DNA of 45,599 bases, taken from NCBI GenBank assembly GCA_027858345.1, contig JAQICX010000118.1:1-45599 (forward strand), in the 5' to 3' direction. Below, piece after piece: positions 1 to 8,022 of this stretch. A model generated the notes under the pieces. That model did no database searches and was not told the origin of the DNA. It saw only the letters and a list, made by a program, of their open reading frames with translations. A program made the position numbers and the translations under genes. Every line of letters starts with the position of its first letter. Position 1 is the first letter of the stretch. This DNA is from Kiritimatiellia bacterium (GTDB lineage Bacteria; Verrucomicrobiota; Kiritimatiellia; JAQICX01).

Positions 1-28
1 GAGACCGTCCCAATTTGTGTGTCTAAAG
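1..28. repeat. Left terminal inverted repeat of the IS256-family element
   Basis: 28-bp terminal repeat that is the exact reverse complement of 1396-1423. The match stops at base 29. Confidence 0.93.
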
Positions 29-73
29 GATTTTTGAGTAACCACCTTTAGTCACCAAATTGTTTTATTATTG

Positions 74-1303
74 TTATATTTCTATTTTAGAAACTTTCTG
101 ATTTTCTAACATTCTATCAAGTTCATATTTAATGTCAATTAAAGATGTTACTTTGTATTTGTATAAATTATATTCACAGTGCTCTATTAGACAGGCACAT
201 ATTAGATTCATAGCACTATCTTCATTTTGAAAGCTTCCTCTTATTTTAATTGTTCTCCTAATCTTTTTATTTAAACTTTCTATACAATTAGTTGTATATA
301 TCATTCTTTGCATCTTCACAGGATACTTGGAATATGTAAAATAATGATGCTGTTCATTTTCGGGAAACATATTTTTTATTGACTTGTATTTCTTTCCCCA
401 AACATTAATAAATTCCGATAACCTATTTTTACCCTCTGCACTAGTAAAACTAGGATCCTCAAGTACGAATACTTTGTTTAAGTCAGCTGCTACGTCTGTT
501 TTATCGCTAGCCCTTACTTTGGACAATACGTTACGCTTTTTGTGAACAACACAACTTTGGAAATCTGCTTTGGGAAAATATTTGTTTATAGTAGTTGGTA
601 ATCCCTGGAAGCCATCAGCAGCAAAGTATAAAACATTTGTAACACCTCTTTGTTTTATGTCTTTAACCACCTCTTCCCAGCCTTCTTTATTCTCTGTTGG
701 ATTATTCCAAACACCTAATACATCTCGAGTTAGATCATTTCTAATGCCTATTGCTATATAAAACGCTTCTTTCTCAACTGTATCCCTCTTTATATTAACT
801 TGTAATGCATCTATGTAGATTGCATACCAGTCAGAGTTCAATGGACGAGCAAGCCATTTGTCTCTAGTGTCTGTAAATTCTGTTGCTATTCTAGAGATTC
901 CTGACTTAGAATACTTTCCTCCAAAGTGATCATCAAATATATCTTCAATATCTCGAGTTGTTAAACCTTTCATATATAGCTGAAATGCTAAGGCGTCAAG
1001 GTCAGCTCTTTTATCTTTAATCAGTTCTAGTATGCCTGGCTTAAAATTACCGAGCCTGTCTCTTGGAACATTGATGGAAAAGGTGGAGTTAAGACTCTGA
1101 ACAGCTTTCTTGTAAAATCCATTCCTCTTATTATCAACGTTTTTATCATCTCTTTTACCATGAACATATCCAAGGTATTCAGATTGCTCGGCTGACATAA
1201 TAAGCTCAAATACATGACTAATAATATCATTTAATGCTTTATCTGTGTTCGCAATACAATCTATTATTGCATTATCTAAGTTTTTTGTATAATCTCTTTT
1301 CAT
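74..1303 (-). CDS. IS256 (mutator-type) family transposase
   Basis: 409-residue DDE transposase that catalyses cut-and-paste or copy-out transposition of the surrounding element. The catalytic triad is visible: D165 in IYIDALQV, D230 in FAADGFQG and E342 in TTNCIESLNKK. The CVVHKKRN motif after the second Asp is the C/H signature of the IS256/MULE superfamily. Length is normal for the family (about 400 aa), and there is no frameshift. The ATG at 1303 is preceded by AGGA. The AT-rich 92-bp leader between the gene and the right inverted repeat probably holds the promoter. No passenger gene is present. Confidence 0.95.
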   Translation of the reverse strand: MKRDYTKNLDNAIIDCIANTDKALNDIISHVFELIMSAEQSEYLGYVHGKRDDKNVDNKRNGFYKKAVQSLNSTFSINVPRDRLGNFKPGILELIKDKRADLDALAFQLYMKGLTTRDIEDIFDDHFGGKYSKSGISRIATEFTDTRDKWLARPLNSDWYAIYIDALQVNIKRDTVEKEAFYIAIGIRNDLTRDVLGVWNNPTENKEGWEEVVKDIKQRGVTNVLYFAADGFQGLPTTINKYFPKADFQSCVVHKKRNVLSKVRASDKTDVAADLNKVFVLEDPSFTSAEGKNRLSEFINVWGKKYKSIKNMFPENEQHHYFTYSKYPVKMQRMIYTTNCIESLNKKIRRTIKIRGSFQNEDSAMNLICACLIEHCEYNLYKYKVTSLIDIKYELDRMLENQKVSKIEI

Positions 1304-1395
1304 GAGGTTCCTATCTTTTTACTTGGTGGTTGAATTAAATATAAATATAATTGCTATTATATATATTTAATTTATAAGATGGAACCTCTTTTTTT

Positions 1396-1423
1396 CTTTA
1401 GACACACAAATTGGGACGGTCTC
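1396..1423. repeat. Right terminal inverted repeat of the IS256-family element
   Basis: 28-bp repeat, the perfect reverse complement of bases 1-28; it marks the right end of the element. Confidence 0.93.
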
Positions 1424-1536
1424 CTGTATACTTTTTGAATTTTCCGAAGAGTATAACTTTTTATGAAAAAAGTCAAACAAATATTTAAAACAATTGTTTG
1501 ATTTTTGGTTTTTAGGTTAAAAGAAAGCAAAAAGAA

Positions 1537-1562
1537 GGGCAGACACAAGGGCCTGCCCGTAC
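1537..1562. repeat. Hairpin with GTAC foot, possible terminator of the esterase gene
   Basis: GGGCAG (1537-1542) pairs with CTGCCC (1553-1558), followed by GTAC. Read on the minus strand it lies downstream of the esterase stop codon and is followed by a T-rich stretch, so it may terminate that gene. Two similar GGGC..GCCC hairpins with GTAC or ATAC feet follow cysS (19251) and holB (20918), so it is also a dispersed repeat. Confidence 0.55.
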
Positions 1563-1608
1563 GAAAAAATTGATAAATGTGGCGAGATTCATCATCGCCC
1601 AAATTCAT

Positions 1609-2571
1609 TTATTTTAGGTTAAGTTTATTGGCGATAAAGTTGAGTGCAATTTCCTGGAAGATATCGCCCCCGCCTTCGTGTCCATTGAAGGGGTAAATTT
1701 CAATATGTTTTTCATTAACAAGTCTGTTATATGTTGCATAGAACATTTCAGCTGGACATATTGGATCTTTTCCCCCAACACCAGCTAAGTATGGACATCT
1801 GATTTTGTCTGCCATATTCATTGTGTCAAAGTAGCTAAGAGTTTTCAGGCATTGTTCAATCTGGTCAGGATGTTTGCGAAGATAGTTTGACACAGAGCTG
1901 AATGAACCATTTTCATTCATTACTCGTGCGGTAATGTTGCTATTGCTTGGAACTGCACCAATTGCAATTGCAGGACGATCATCAAGAGCTGCTACTGCAG
2001 AGACGAGTGCACCACCCTGACTTCCCCCCATGATGGCAATTCTGTTTTGATCAAGTTCATCACGTGTTGATGCAAAGTCTAATGCTCGTATTGAATCGAG
2101 ATAAAGATGTTTTGAATAGTAACTGTCCGGATCTAAGATTCCTTGTGAGACCACAGATGTTCTCGATCCGTTTGCCCATGAGGCATTGCTACCTGTTGTT
2201 CCTCCTTGATCGCGGCAATCGAATGCCACAACGGCCAGTCCCATGGATGTATATTGTAATAGACCTTGTGGGGCACCTCGACTTCCGCCAAAACCATGGT
2301 ATAAAACAATGCATGGAATTTTGCTGTCAATATTTTCTGGGAATGCATACCAGCCGTGAATAACAGTTTTATCGTGTGCTTCGATTGTAATATCATATAT
2401 TTTGACATTCTTTGCAGGAAAACTGTATTCTGTAAGTTTGGGATTTAGTGGGTGAATCTTGTTTTTTTCAAGTTGTTCTTTCCAAAACGCATCGAAATCT
2501 GGTTCTTTTGTTAGCTCAGGAAGATATTTAGACCACTTTTCATGCAGTGCCGCTTGTGTAAATGTTTTCAT
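1609..2571 (-). CDS. Acetylxylan esterase / cephalosporin-C deacetylase-like hydrolase (CE7-like)
   Basis: 320-residue alpha/beta hydrolase resembling the AXE1/carbohydrate esterase family 7, which removes acetyl groups from xylan, xylo-oligosaccharides and other acetylated substrates. The nucleophile elbow is GGSQGG (S184), the acid is probably D269 in GGKDPICP, and the catalytic His is H298 in NGHEGGG. The CE7 oxyanion-region motif RGQ appears here as R120-D121-Q122. Length matches CE7 (about 320 aa). There is no obvious signal peptide, so it probably acts in the cytoplasm on imported oligosaccharides. The ATG at 2571 is preceded by AAGGA. The neighbouring RAYT and repeats are unrelated to its function; the GH2 and Gfo/Idh genes a few kb away fit a polysaccharide-use theme. 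Exact substrate is unknown. Confidence 0.85.
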   Translation of the reverse strand: MKTFTQAALHEKWSKYLPELTKEPDFDAFWKEQLEKNKIHPLNPKLTEYSFPAKNVKIYDITIEAHDKTVIHGWYAFPENIDSKIPCIVLYHGFGGSRGAPQGLLQYTSMGLAVVAFDCRDQGGTTGSNASWANGSRTSVVSQGILDPDSYYSKHLYLDSIRALDFASTRDELDQNRIAIMGGSQGGALVSAVAALDDRPAIAIGAVPSNSNITARVMNENGSFSSVSNYLRKHPDQIEQCLKTLSYFDTMNMADKIRCPYLAGVGGKDPICPAEMFYATYNRLVNEKHIEIYPFNGHEGGGDIFQEIALNFIANKLNLK

Positions 2572-2650
2572 TTTGTTTCCTTCGTTAGAATTCTTTTAGT
2601 AAATTGGTTTTCGTGTGGTGTACCAACCTGTCAAACTTTGTTGTTTTCGT

Positions 2651-2663
2651 CGGTCACCGACCG
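2651..2663. repeat. REP-like hairpin (GGTC-N3-GACC core)
   Basis: CGGTC-ACC-GACCG, a short copy of the hairpin core found throughout this window, without a clear GTAG foot. It lies between the esterase and RAYT genes. Confidence 0.6.
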
Positions 2664-2696
2664 CCTAAAATTAGTTTTGCATGCCTCATGTTACAG

Positions 2697-2760
2697 GCGT
2701 TATATTGCCAGCATAACGTTTTCTTGCAATATCCACCACTGTAGCGGCGGTCGCTGACCG
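2697..2760. repeat. Diverged 64-bp REP unit with GTAG foot, RAYT 3' side
   Basis: This unit carries CCAGCATAACG, then CACTGTAG (GTAG at 2741-2744), then the hairpin CGGTC-GCT-GACCG (2748-2760). It is a diverged copy of the tandem units on the other side of the RAYT gene, so the gene is bracketed by its repeats. Confidence 0.8.
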
Positions 2761-2789
2761 TCGAAAAAAAGATAGTTATTGCAAATCAT

Positions 2790-3245
2790 TCATATATAAT
2801 CAATATGCCCCCAATATTTCCAATCTTTGTAATTGGCAACATATCCTTTTCTTACTGGATTATCTCGCACATAGTTCCATTTTTCAAAATAGCTTTCTTG
2901 CGATCTTATCAAACGGTCAAAAAATCCCTTCTGCCACATAGAACCATCTTTATCAAATTCTGCATTTATTCTTTTTGTAGTCCATTCTTTCCATAATTTA
3001 ATGAAAGATGACAGTCTTTTCCCCTGATCGCTATCGGTGCAAAAGAAATGAATATGATCAGGCATGACAACGTAAGAACCAATTGCCCACCCATGTCTTT
3101 CATAGGCGTTTGATAATTCTTCGCTTAAAATAGAATATACATGATCATTTGCTAGATTTTTCTTTCTATTTAAAGTACATATCGTTATAAAATAACGAGG
3201 GTTGCTGACCCAAACATATTCTAATCTTTTTGTACGATTTGTCAT
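2790..3245 (-). CDS. REP-associated tyrosine transposase (RAYT, Y1/HUH family)
   Basis: 151-residue Y1 transposase of the TnpA_REP group, related to IS200/IS605 TnpA. The HUH motif is H-I-H in MPDHIHFF. The single catalytic tyrosine is probably in the C-terminal stretch SYFEKWNYVRDNP, which ends in the RAYT-like sequence NPVRKGY. In characterised RAYTs the protein recognises a GTAG tetranucleotide at the foot of a REP hairpin. Here GTAG hairpins lie on both sides (2741-2760 and 3264-3480) and recur through the window. The family is normally single-copy, vertically inherited and not itself mobile. The ATG at 3245 has only a weak ribosome-binding site. The ORF looks intact, so the enzyme could still act. 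Confidence 0.9.
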   Translation of the reverse strand: MTNRTKRLEYVWVSNPRYFITICTLNRKKNLANDHVYSILSEELSNAYERHGWAIGSYVVMPDHIHFFCTDSDQGKRLSSFIKLWKEWTTKRINAEFDKDGSMWQKGFFDRLIRSQESYFEKWNYVRDNPVRKGYVANYKDWKYWGHIDYI

Positions 3246-3263
3246 TTCAATACTTTGTTTTTT

Positions 3264-3286
3264 CGTCGGTCAGCGACCGACGCTAC
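3264..3286. repeat. REP hairpin in inverse orientation (stem plus CTAC)
   Basis: Perfect 8-bp stem CGTCGGTC / GACCGACG with loop AGC, followed by CTAC (3283-3286), the complement of a GTAG foot. It faces the tandem units that follow, making a head-to-head, BIME-like arrangement just upstream of the RAYT start. Confidence 0.85.
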
Positions 3287-3288
3287 AG

Positions 3289-3480
3289 GTTGTATCTGCA
3301 GCATAACCTTTTCTTATAGTATTCATCACTGTAGTGGCGGTCGTTGACCGCCTGAATATTACCAGCATAACGTTTATTTGCAAGACTCACCACTGTAGCG
3401 GCGGTCGCTGACCGCCTGAATATTACCAGCATAACGTTTATTTGCAAGACTCACCACTGTAGCGGCGGTCGCTGACCGTC
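3289..3480. repeat. Three tandem 64-bp REP units beside the RAYT gene
   Basis: Units at 3289-3352, 3353-3416 and 3417-3480. The last two are nearly identical; the first is diverged. Each has CAGCATAAC, then GTAG (3331, 3395, 3459), then GGCGGTC-N3-GACCGCC or GACCGTC hairpins. Loops are GTT, GCT and GCT. The repeats are directly adjacent with no unique spacers, which excludes a CRISPR array. The array lies between the RAYT and the Gfo/Idh gene. Confidence 0.9.
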
Positions 3481-3488
3481 TGAATTAA

Positions 3489-4748
3489 TTAAAAGTTTTT
3501 TCGAATTGGGCGAGATAACATTGAGTTTGCTTCATCGTCGTTAATGAACTGTTCTGTTTTAGGATTCCATTGGAGTCTTCTTCCAAGAGTCATTGCAATG
3601 TTGCCAAGGTGACAGAGCGTTGCAGAACGGTGTCCTGTTTCAGCAGTTGCAATTGGTTGTCTGTTCTGACGAACACAATTTAGAAAGTTTTGGTAATGAT
3701 CGTGGCTGACATACAGCTGTTCTTCACCTTCATCTTCAAAAGTTTCATTAACTAGCGTTTCAGGTTCGGTAATTATTTCCCCACGTCGCACAGTTATTTT
3801 GCCTTTGGAACCAATAAATTCAATGCCTCTCTTATCTGCTGTTTTACATGTTACCTTTGTGCCGTCAGCATATTCATAGAGAAGGTCAATTCCTGTTGCA
3901 GTATCGAACAGACCTTGTTCAGGGAAAACACCAGTACCCGAAACTGCAACTGGCCCCGATTGATCCATGTCAAGTGCCCATTGAACAATGTCAAGATGAT
4001 GCGCACCCCAGTTGGTCATTTGTCCGCCTGAGTATGCCTTTATAAATCTGAAAGAGTAGTGGCAGCGCTGTTTTGTATATTCTTCCCATGGGGTTTGCCC
4101 TAACCACATATCATAGTCTAACTCTTCTGGAACAGGCATTGATTCCCATGTTGGAGGACATTCTACGTTATTAAAAGGAATGGTTACGTTAATCTCTTTT
4201 ACATCGCCAATCTTCTTGTTGCGAATTAGTTCGCAGGCAAGTCTGAATTCTGAACTTGATCTTTGCTGTGTGCCGGTCTGGCATATTAAACCAGTTTTTT
4301 TAACAACATTTACAAGATCACGTCCTTCGGCAATAGTGAGTGTAAGCGGCTTTTCAACGTACACGTGCTTGCCATGTTCAAGCGAGTGAATTGCTGTCGG
4401 AATATGCCAATGGTCAGGAGTGCTGATGATGACAGCATCAATATCTTCCATCTTGTTCAAATCTCTGAAATCTTGAAATGTCTTAACTTCTGATTCTGGA
4501 AATTTTTCTTTGAAAATCTTTTTGGCATCTTCCAAGTGGCTTTTATCCACATCTGCAAATGCTTTGATTGTGATGTTTTCAAAGTCAATGATACTGTTAA
4601 GTGTCATTATGCCCATACCACCAACACCAATAAAACCTATGTTAAGATTCTTGCTTGATTTCTCTATCTTGTCAGAGTGTGAAGCTTCTGCAACATCTGG
4701 AGAGTTCCAGAAGTATCGTGATTTTCTGTCATCCTTTTTTTTTGTCAT
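3489..4748 (-). CDS. Gfo/Idh/MocA-family NAD(P)-dependent oxidoreductase
   Basis: 419-residue sugar or cyclitol dehydrogenase-like protein. The Rossmann dinucleotide motif is GFIGVGGMG near residue 40, and the family signature EKPL is in HVYVEKPLTLT near residue 130. The C-terminal alpha/beta substrate domain follows and contains GGQMTNWGAHHLDIVQWAL, typical of this family. About 35 charged residues precede the Rossmann fold; no export signal is evident, although many PVC relatives carry Tat signals. The ATG at 4748 is the first in frame. It lies 55 bp downstream of purD on the same strand and could be co-transcribed. Substrate unknown. Confidence 0.9.
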   Translation of the reverse strand: MTKKKDDRKSRYFWNSPDVAEASHSDKIEKSSKNLNIGFIGVGGMGIMTLNSIIDFENITIKAFADVDKSHLEDAKKIFKEKFPESEVKTFQDFRDLNKMEDIDAVIISTPDHWHIPTAIHSLEHGKHVYVEKPLTLTIAEGRDLVNVVKKTGLICQTGTQQRSSSEFRLACELIRNKKIGDVKEINVTIPFNNVECPPTWESMPVPEELDYDMWLGQTPWEEYTKQRCHYSFRFIKAYSGGQMTNWGAHHLDIVQWALDMDQSGPVAVSGTGVFPEQGLFDTATGIDLLYEYADGTKVTCKTADKRGIEFIGSKGKITVRRGEIITEPETLVNETFEDEGEEQLYVSHDHYQNFLNCVRQNRQPIATAETGHRSATLCHLGNIAMTLGRRLQWNPKTEQFINDDEANSMLSRPIRKNF

Positions 4749-4803
4749 ATCTGTGTATTATGTTTTGAGTGTTGATTATAAATGAATAAAGTAATTGCCA
4801 TGT

Positions 4804-6081
4804 TTAATTTGTATACTTAAGCCCTTTAGCTCCAATGTCTTTGCGATAGAAAGCACCATCAAAATTAATGTTTTTAATTGACGAATAGGCATTTTTTATT
4901 GCATCAGGTAAATCTTTGCCGAGCGATGAAACAACAAGAACTCTTCCGCCATTGGTCACAATCTGTTCATTGATGTTTTTTGTTCCGGCTTGGAAAACTA
5001 TTGATTTTTCATTTTCTGCCTGCTCTATGCCCTCAATGACTTTGCCTTTTTGGTACGACCCTGGATATCCTCCTGAAGCCATAACCACGCAGACCGCATG
5101 TTCATCTTTCCATTTAAGAATATCATCTGTAAGCTTGTTGCCTTCGGCACACGCCATAAATGCAGGAAGAAGGTCGCCTTCAATTCTTGGCAACACAACC
5201 TGAGTTTCAGGATCGCCAAAACGACAGTTGAACTCAAGAACAAATGGAACTTTTTTCTCAATCATAAGACCTGCATATAGAACACCTTTATATGTTATGC
5301 CACGTTTTTTTAGTTCATCCAGTGTTTTTTGGAAAACGTCTTTTTTAATGATCGGCCATAAATCATCTGTGACAATTGGAGCAGGAGAGTATGCTCCCAT
5401 ACCGCCTGTATTTGGCCCTTTGTCATCATCAAAGATTCTTTTGTGGTCTTGTGATGATGCAAGCATTAGAATGTTTTCGCCATCAATAAGGGCAAGAATT
5501 GAAGCTTCTTCACCTTTCAGAAAATCCTCGATTAGCATACGGTTGCCGGCATCGCCAAATGCTTTGTCAAGCATTGTCACTTTGATGGCATCAAGTAGTT
5601 CAGCTCTTGTTTCGCAGATAATTACTCCCTTGCCGGCAGCTAGGCCTTCAGCTTTCACTACGCAAGGAATTTTTGCATTTTCTGCATATTTAAGAGCTTC
5701 GTCAGGCGATGTGAAACTCTTTGATGCCGCGGTAGGTATTCCCGCTGCTTCCATAATTTCTTTTGAAAACACTTTGCTGCCTTCCATCTGAGCTGCAGCC
5801 TTTGATGGACCAAATACTTTTTGACCTAGGGCTTCAAGTTTATCTGTTAGCCCAAGGCATAGAGGAACTTCAGGACCAACTACAGTTAAATCGGGCTGGT
5901 TTTCTTTTGCCCATTTAACTAAACCATCTATGTCATCTGCCTGAATTGGTAAATTTGTTGCAATTTGCTTTGTTCCAGCATTTCCTGGAGCACAAAACAT
6001 TTCTGGTGCTGCTGAATCTGTTGAAAGTTTCCAAGTTAAAGCATGTTCTCTGCCACCATTACCAACCACAAGTATCTTCAT
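4804..6081 (-). CDS. purD: Phosphoribosylamine-glycine ligase (GAR synthetase)
   Basis: 425-residue ATP-grasp enzyme joining 5-phosphoribosylamine and glycine in de novo purine synthesis. The N-terminal VGNGGREHAL motif is diagnostic. The ATP-grasp stretch VKAEGLAAGKGV, the QDHKRIFDDDKGPNTGGMGAYSP motif region and the metal-binding EFNCRFGDPETQ are all present. Length is normal. The ATG at 6081 is chosen over the TTG one codon upstream; AAGGA lies about ten bases before it. It stands alone rather than in a pur operon and has its own sigma-70 promoter (6154-6182). Confidence 0.97.
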   Translation of the reverse strand: MKILVVGNGGREHALTWKLSTDSAAPEMFCAPGNAGTKQIATNLPIQADDIDGLVKWAKENQPDLTVVGPEVPLCLGLTDKLEALGQKVFGPSKAAAQMEGSKVFSKEIMEAAGIPTAASKSFTSPDEALKYAENAKIPCVVKAEGLAAGKGVIICETRAELLDAIKVTMLDKAFGDAGNRMLIEDFLKGEEASILALIDGENILMLASSQDHKRIFDDDKGPNTGGMGAYSPAPIVTDDLWPIIKKDVFQKTLDELKKRGITYKGVLYAGLMIEKKVPFVLEFNCRFGDPETQVVLPRIEGDLLPAFMACAEGNKLTDDILKWKDEHAVCVVMASGGYPGSYQKGKVIEGIEQAENEKSIVFQAGTKNINEQIVTNGGRVLVVSSLGKDLPDAIKNAYSSIKNINFDGAFYRKDIGAKGLKYTN

Positions 6082-6153
6082 CAAATATTTTTCCTTTTAT
6101 TACTGTAATCAAAAAAAGTTGTATTTATACGCTCAAATATATATAATTTAGGG

Positions 6154-6182
6154 AATATATAATTTATTGTGCATATGTGCAA
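6154..6182 (-). promoter_or_regulatory. Sigma-70-type promoter for purD
   Basis: On the minus strand: -35 TTGCAC (6177-6182), 17-bp spacer, -10 TATATT (6154-6159). Transcription would begin about 65 nt before purD. It is divergent from the GH2 promoter about 70 bp away. Confidence 0.55.
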
Positions 6183-6253
6183 TTTTAAAAAGAAGAAAAA
6201 CTGATATTTTCTTAATATTAATGAGTTTTTGAGGGTTTTAATTGTAAAAGCTA

Positions 6254-6282
6254 TTGCAATATATTAATTGTTAAATTATACT
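6254..6282 (+). promoter_or_regulatory. Sigma-70-type promoter for the GH2-Gfo/Idh pair
   Basis: -35 TTGCAA (6254-6259), 17-bp spacer, -10 TATACT (6277-6282). The leader before the ATG at 6320 would be about 30 nt and contains AAGGA. The same TTGCAA-N17 pattern occurs before cysS. Confidence 0.6.
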
Positions 6283-6319
6283 GCTTGGATATTAATTTAG
6301 AACAAAAAGGAATAAAGTA

Positions 6320-8017
6320 ATGATTGGTGCGTATCCATTTTTCGAAAACAGAAAAGTTATAGATTTGAATGGTAGTTGGGGATTTCAATATTTGGGAGAA
6401 GATGTTGATTTGTCAGAGTTTGCTCTTGAAAATATTCGTTATACAGAAAAGGCTGCTGTGCCTGGTGTTTTCGATGCAATGCCTAAATATGTAGGTGAAA
6501 GAGGAACAGCCCTGTATAATAAGAAAATCACTGTTACGGCTAATGTTCCTGGTAAGATTTTCTTTGGTGGTGCCGGGCTTTGGTTTCGAGTATACATTGA
6601 TGGTATTGCCATTGGTGAGTGTTCTCTTCCTTATAGTGGAGTATCTTTTGATGTTCCTGCTTCAGCAAACAGGGAACGCGATATAACTATTCTTGTTGAT
6701 AATCGTTTTGATTCTGAGAGAGTTCCTCTTTTTAATGAATTTTTTGACTTTTATGCATATGGTGGTTTTTATCGCGGAATTGAGTTTCATGAATTGCCTG
6801 CTTCATATATAAATAGAGTTCAGATTTCCACTGTTCAGCTTAAGCCAGCGGTTGTAAATGTTAAGGTTATCCAAGGTTGTGATTGTCAGCCGGATGATTG
6901 TTTTGATGTTTCTCTTAATGGCTCACTTGTTGAGCGTGTAGATGGAGTTGATCTTGTTGAAGGTGTTGCCGAGTTTAGGGTTGAACTGGGCGATATTGAT
7001 TGCTGGTCACCAGAAAGTCCAGCACTGCATGAACTGACAATAAGCTCGGATCATGATTCAATTACTGAACGCTTTGGTTTAAGAACGGTTTCTGCAAAAG
7101 GCAATAAAGTGTATGTTAATGACAAAGCATATAAATTGCTTGGTTATTGTAGGCATGAAGCTCATCCTCAGTGTGGACCTGCTTTGCCTATGCAGATCCT
7201 TATTAATGATATCCAGCAGCTTAAGGATCTGGGCTGCAATTTTGTCAGAGGATCACACTATCCTCAGGATCAACGTTTTCTTGATTTGTGCGATGAGTAT
7301 GGACTGCTGTTTTTTGAAGAAAGTCTTGGTTGGGGACAACAGGAAGAACATTTTACGAATGAAGAATATGTCGCTCAATGTGAAACTCAAACTAGGATTA
7401 TGGTTCAAAACAGCTATAATCATCCATCTGTAATTATGTGGGGATTTCTCAATGAAGGAGCAAGTGAAATTGAGTGTTCAAGACTTGTTTACGAAACAAT
7501 GGTTAATGCATTGAGAGAAGAAGATTCCACTAGACTTGTTACATATGCAAGTAATAGAAACGAAAGAGATATAAATCTTGATCTAGTTGATGTTGTTTCA
7601 TATAATTTTTATCCAGCTTGGTACGGGGATCGGGATAATCATCCAAAACTTATTGATGTAAACAATACAATGCGCAGACTAGCTAAGTTTAGAACAGATA
7701 CACAGCCTGGCAAACCATTTATTGTTTCAGAAATTGGTGCCGGAGCCATTTATGGCTGGCGTGACCCACATGAAGGTCATTGGTCAGAAGAGTATCAGTG
7801 TAAATTATTGGCAACAGCTTGTAATGAGGTGGTTGAGAACGATGATATAGCTGGTATATCTTTATGGCAATTTGGTGACTGCAGAACATATCAAAACTTT
7901 GGTAATCTTGGGCGTCCTAGAGCTTTTAACAATAAAGGTACGGTTGACGAGTATAGACGTCCGAAAATGGCATATAAAACAGTTAAAGAAATTTTTAGTA
8001 AAAAAACAGAGGAGTAA
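6320..8017 (+). CDS. Glycoside hydrolase family 2, probable beta-glucuronidase
   Basis: 565-residue GH2 retaining beta-glycosidase with the usual order: sugar-binding jelly roll (about 1-175), immunoglobulin-like domain (about 180-265), TIM barrel (about 270-560). The acid/base Glu is E379 in WGFLNEGAS and the nucleophile is E471 in VSEIGAGA. The C-terminal NNKGTVDEYRRPK keeps the N-x-K pair (N537, K539) that binds the uronic acid carboxylate in beta-glucuronidases, which argues against beta-galactosidase. No signal peptide, so it probably acts on imported oligosaccharides. The ATG at 6320 has AAGGA upstream. It is translationally close to the following Gfo/Idh gene (5-bp gap), suggesting a two-gene operon. 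Confidence 0.85.
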   Translation: MIGAYPFFENRKVIDLNGSWGFQYLGEDVDLSEFALENIRYTEKAAVPGVFDAMPKYVGERGTALYNKKITVTANVPGKIFFGGAGLWFRVYIDGIAIGECSLPYSGVSFDVPASANRERDITILVDNRFDSERVPLFNEFFDFYAYGGFYRGIEFHELPASYINRVQISTVQLKPAVVNVKVIQGCDCQPDDCFDVSLNGSLVERVDGVDLVEGVAEFRVELGDIDCWSPESPALHELTISSDHDSITERFGLRTVSAKGNKVYVNDKAYKLLGYCRHEAHPQCGPALPMQILINDIQQLKDLGCNFVRGSHYPQDQRFLDLCDEYGLLFFEESLGWGQQEEHFTNEEYVAQCETQTRIMVQNSYNHPSVIMWGFLNEGASEIECSRLVYETMVNALREEDSTRLVTYASNRNERDINLDLVDVVSYNFYPAWYGDRDNHPKLIDVNNTMRRLAKFRTDTQPGKPFIVSEIGAGAIYGWRDPHEGHWSEEYQCKLLATACNEVVENDDIAGISLWQFGDCRTYQNFGNLGRPRAFNNKGTVDEYRRPKMAYKTVKEIFSKKTEE

Positions 8018-8022
8018 TAAAA

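Larger units (their letters stand above)
1..1423 (-). mobile_element. IS256-family insertion sequence, complete
   Basis: A complete insertion sequence. Bases 1-28 and 1396-1423 are perfect 28-bp inverted repeats starting GAGACCGTCC, and they enclose one transposase gene. IS256-family elements are typically about 1.3-1.5 kb with one DDE transposase and terminal inverted repeats, and they make 8-9 bp target duplications. The left flank lies outside the window, so the duplication cannot be tested; the right flank begins CTGTATAC. The element ends exactly at base 1, which suggests a contig break at a multicopy IS. Intact ends and an intact transposase imply recent activity. Confidence 0.9.

Noticed and set aside
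2542-2757. 71-codon plus-strand ORF over the esterase 5' end and REP units
   Set aside because: Overlaps the esterase start and repeat hairpins; no coding support.
3289-3480. Possible CRISPR array
   Set aside because: The 64-bp units are directly adjacent without unique spacers, contain the RAYT-type hairpin, and no cas genes are near.
5228-5791. 187-codon ORF antisense to purD
   Set aside because: Shadow of purD; Ser/Pro-rich with no motif.
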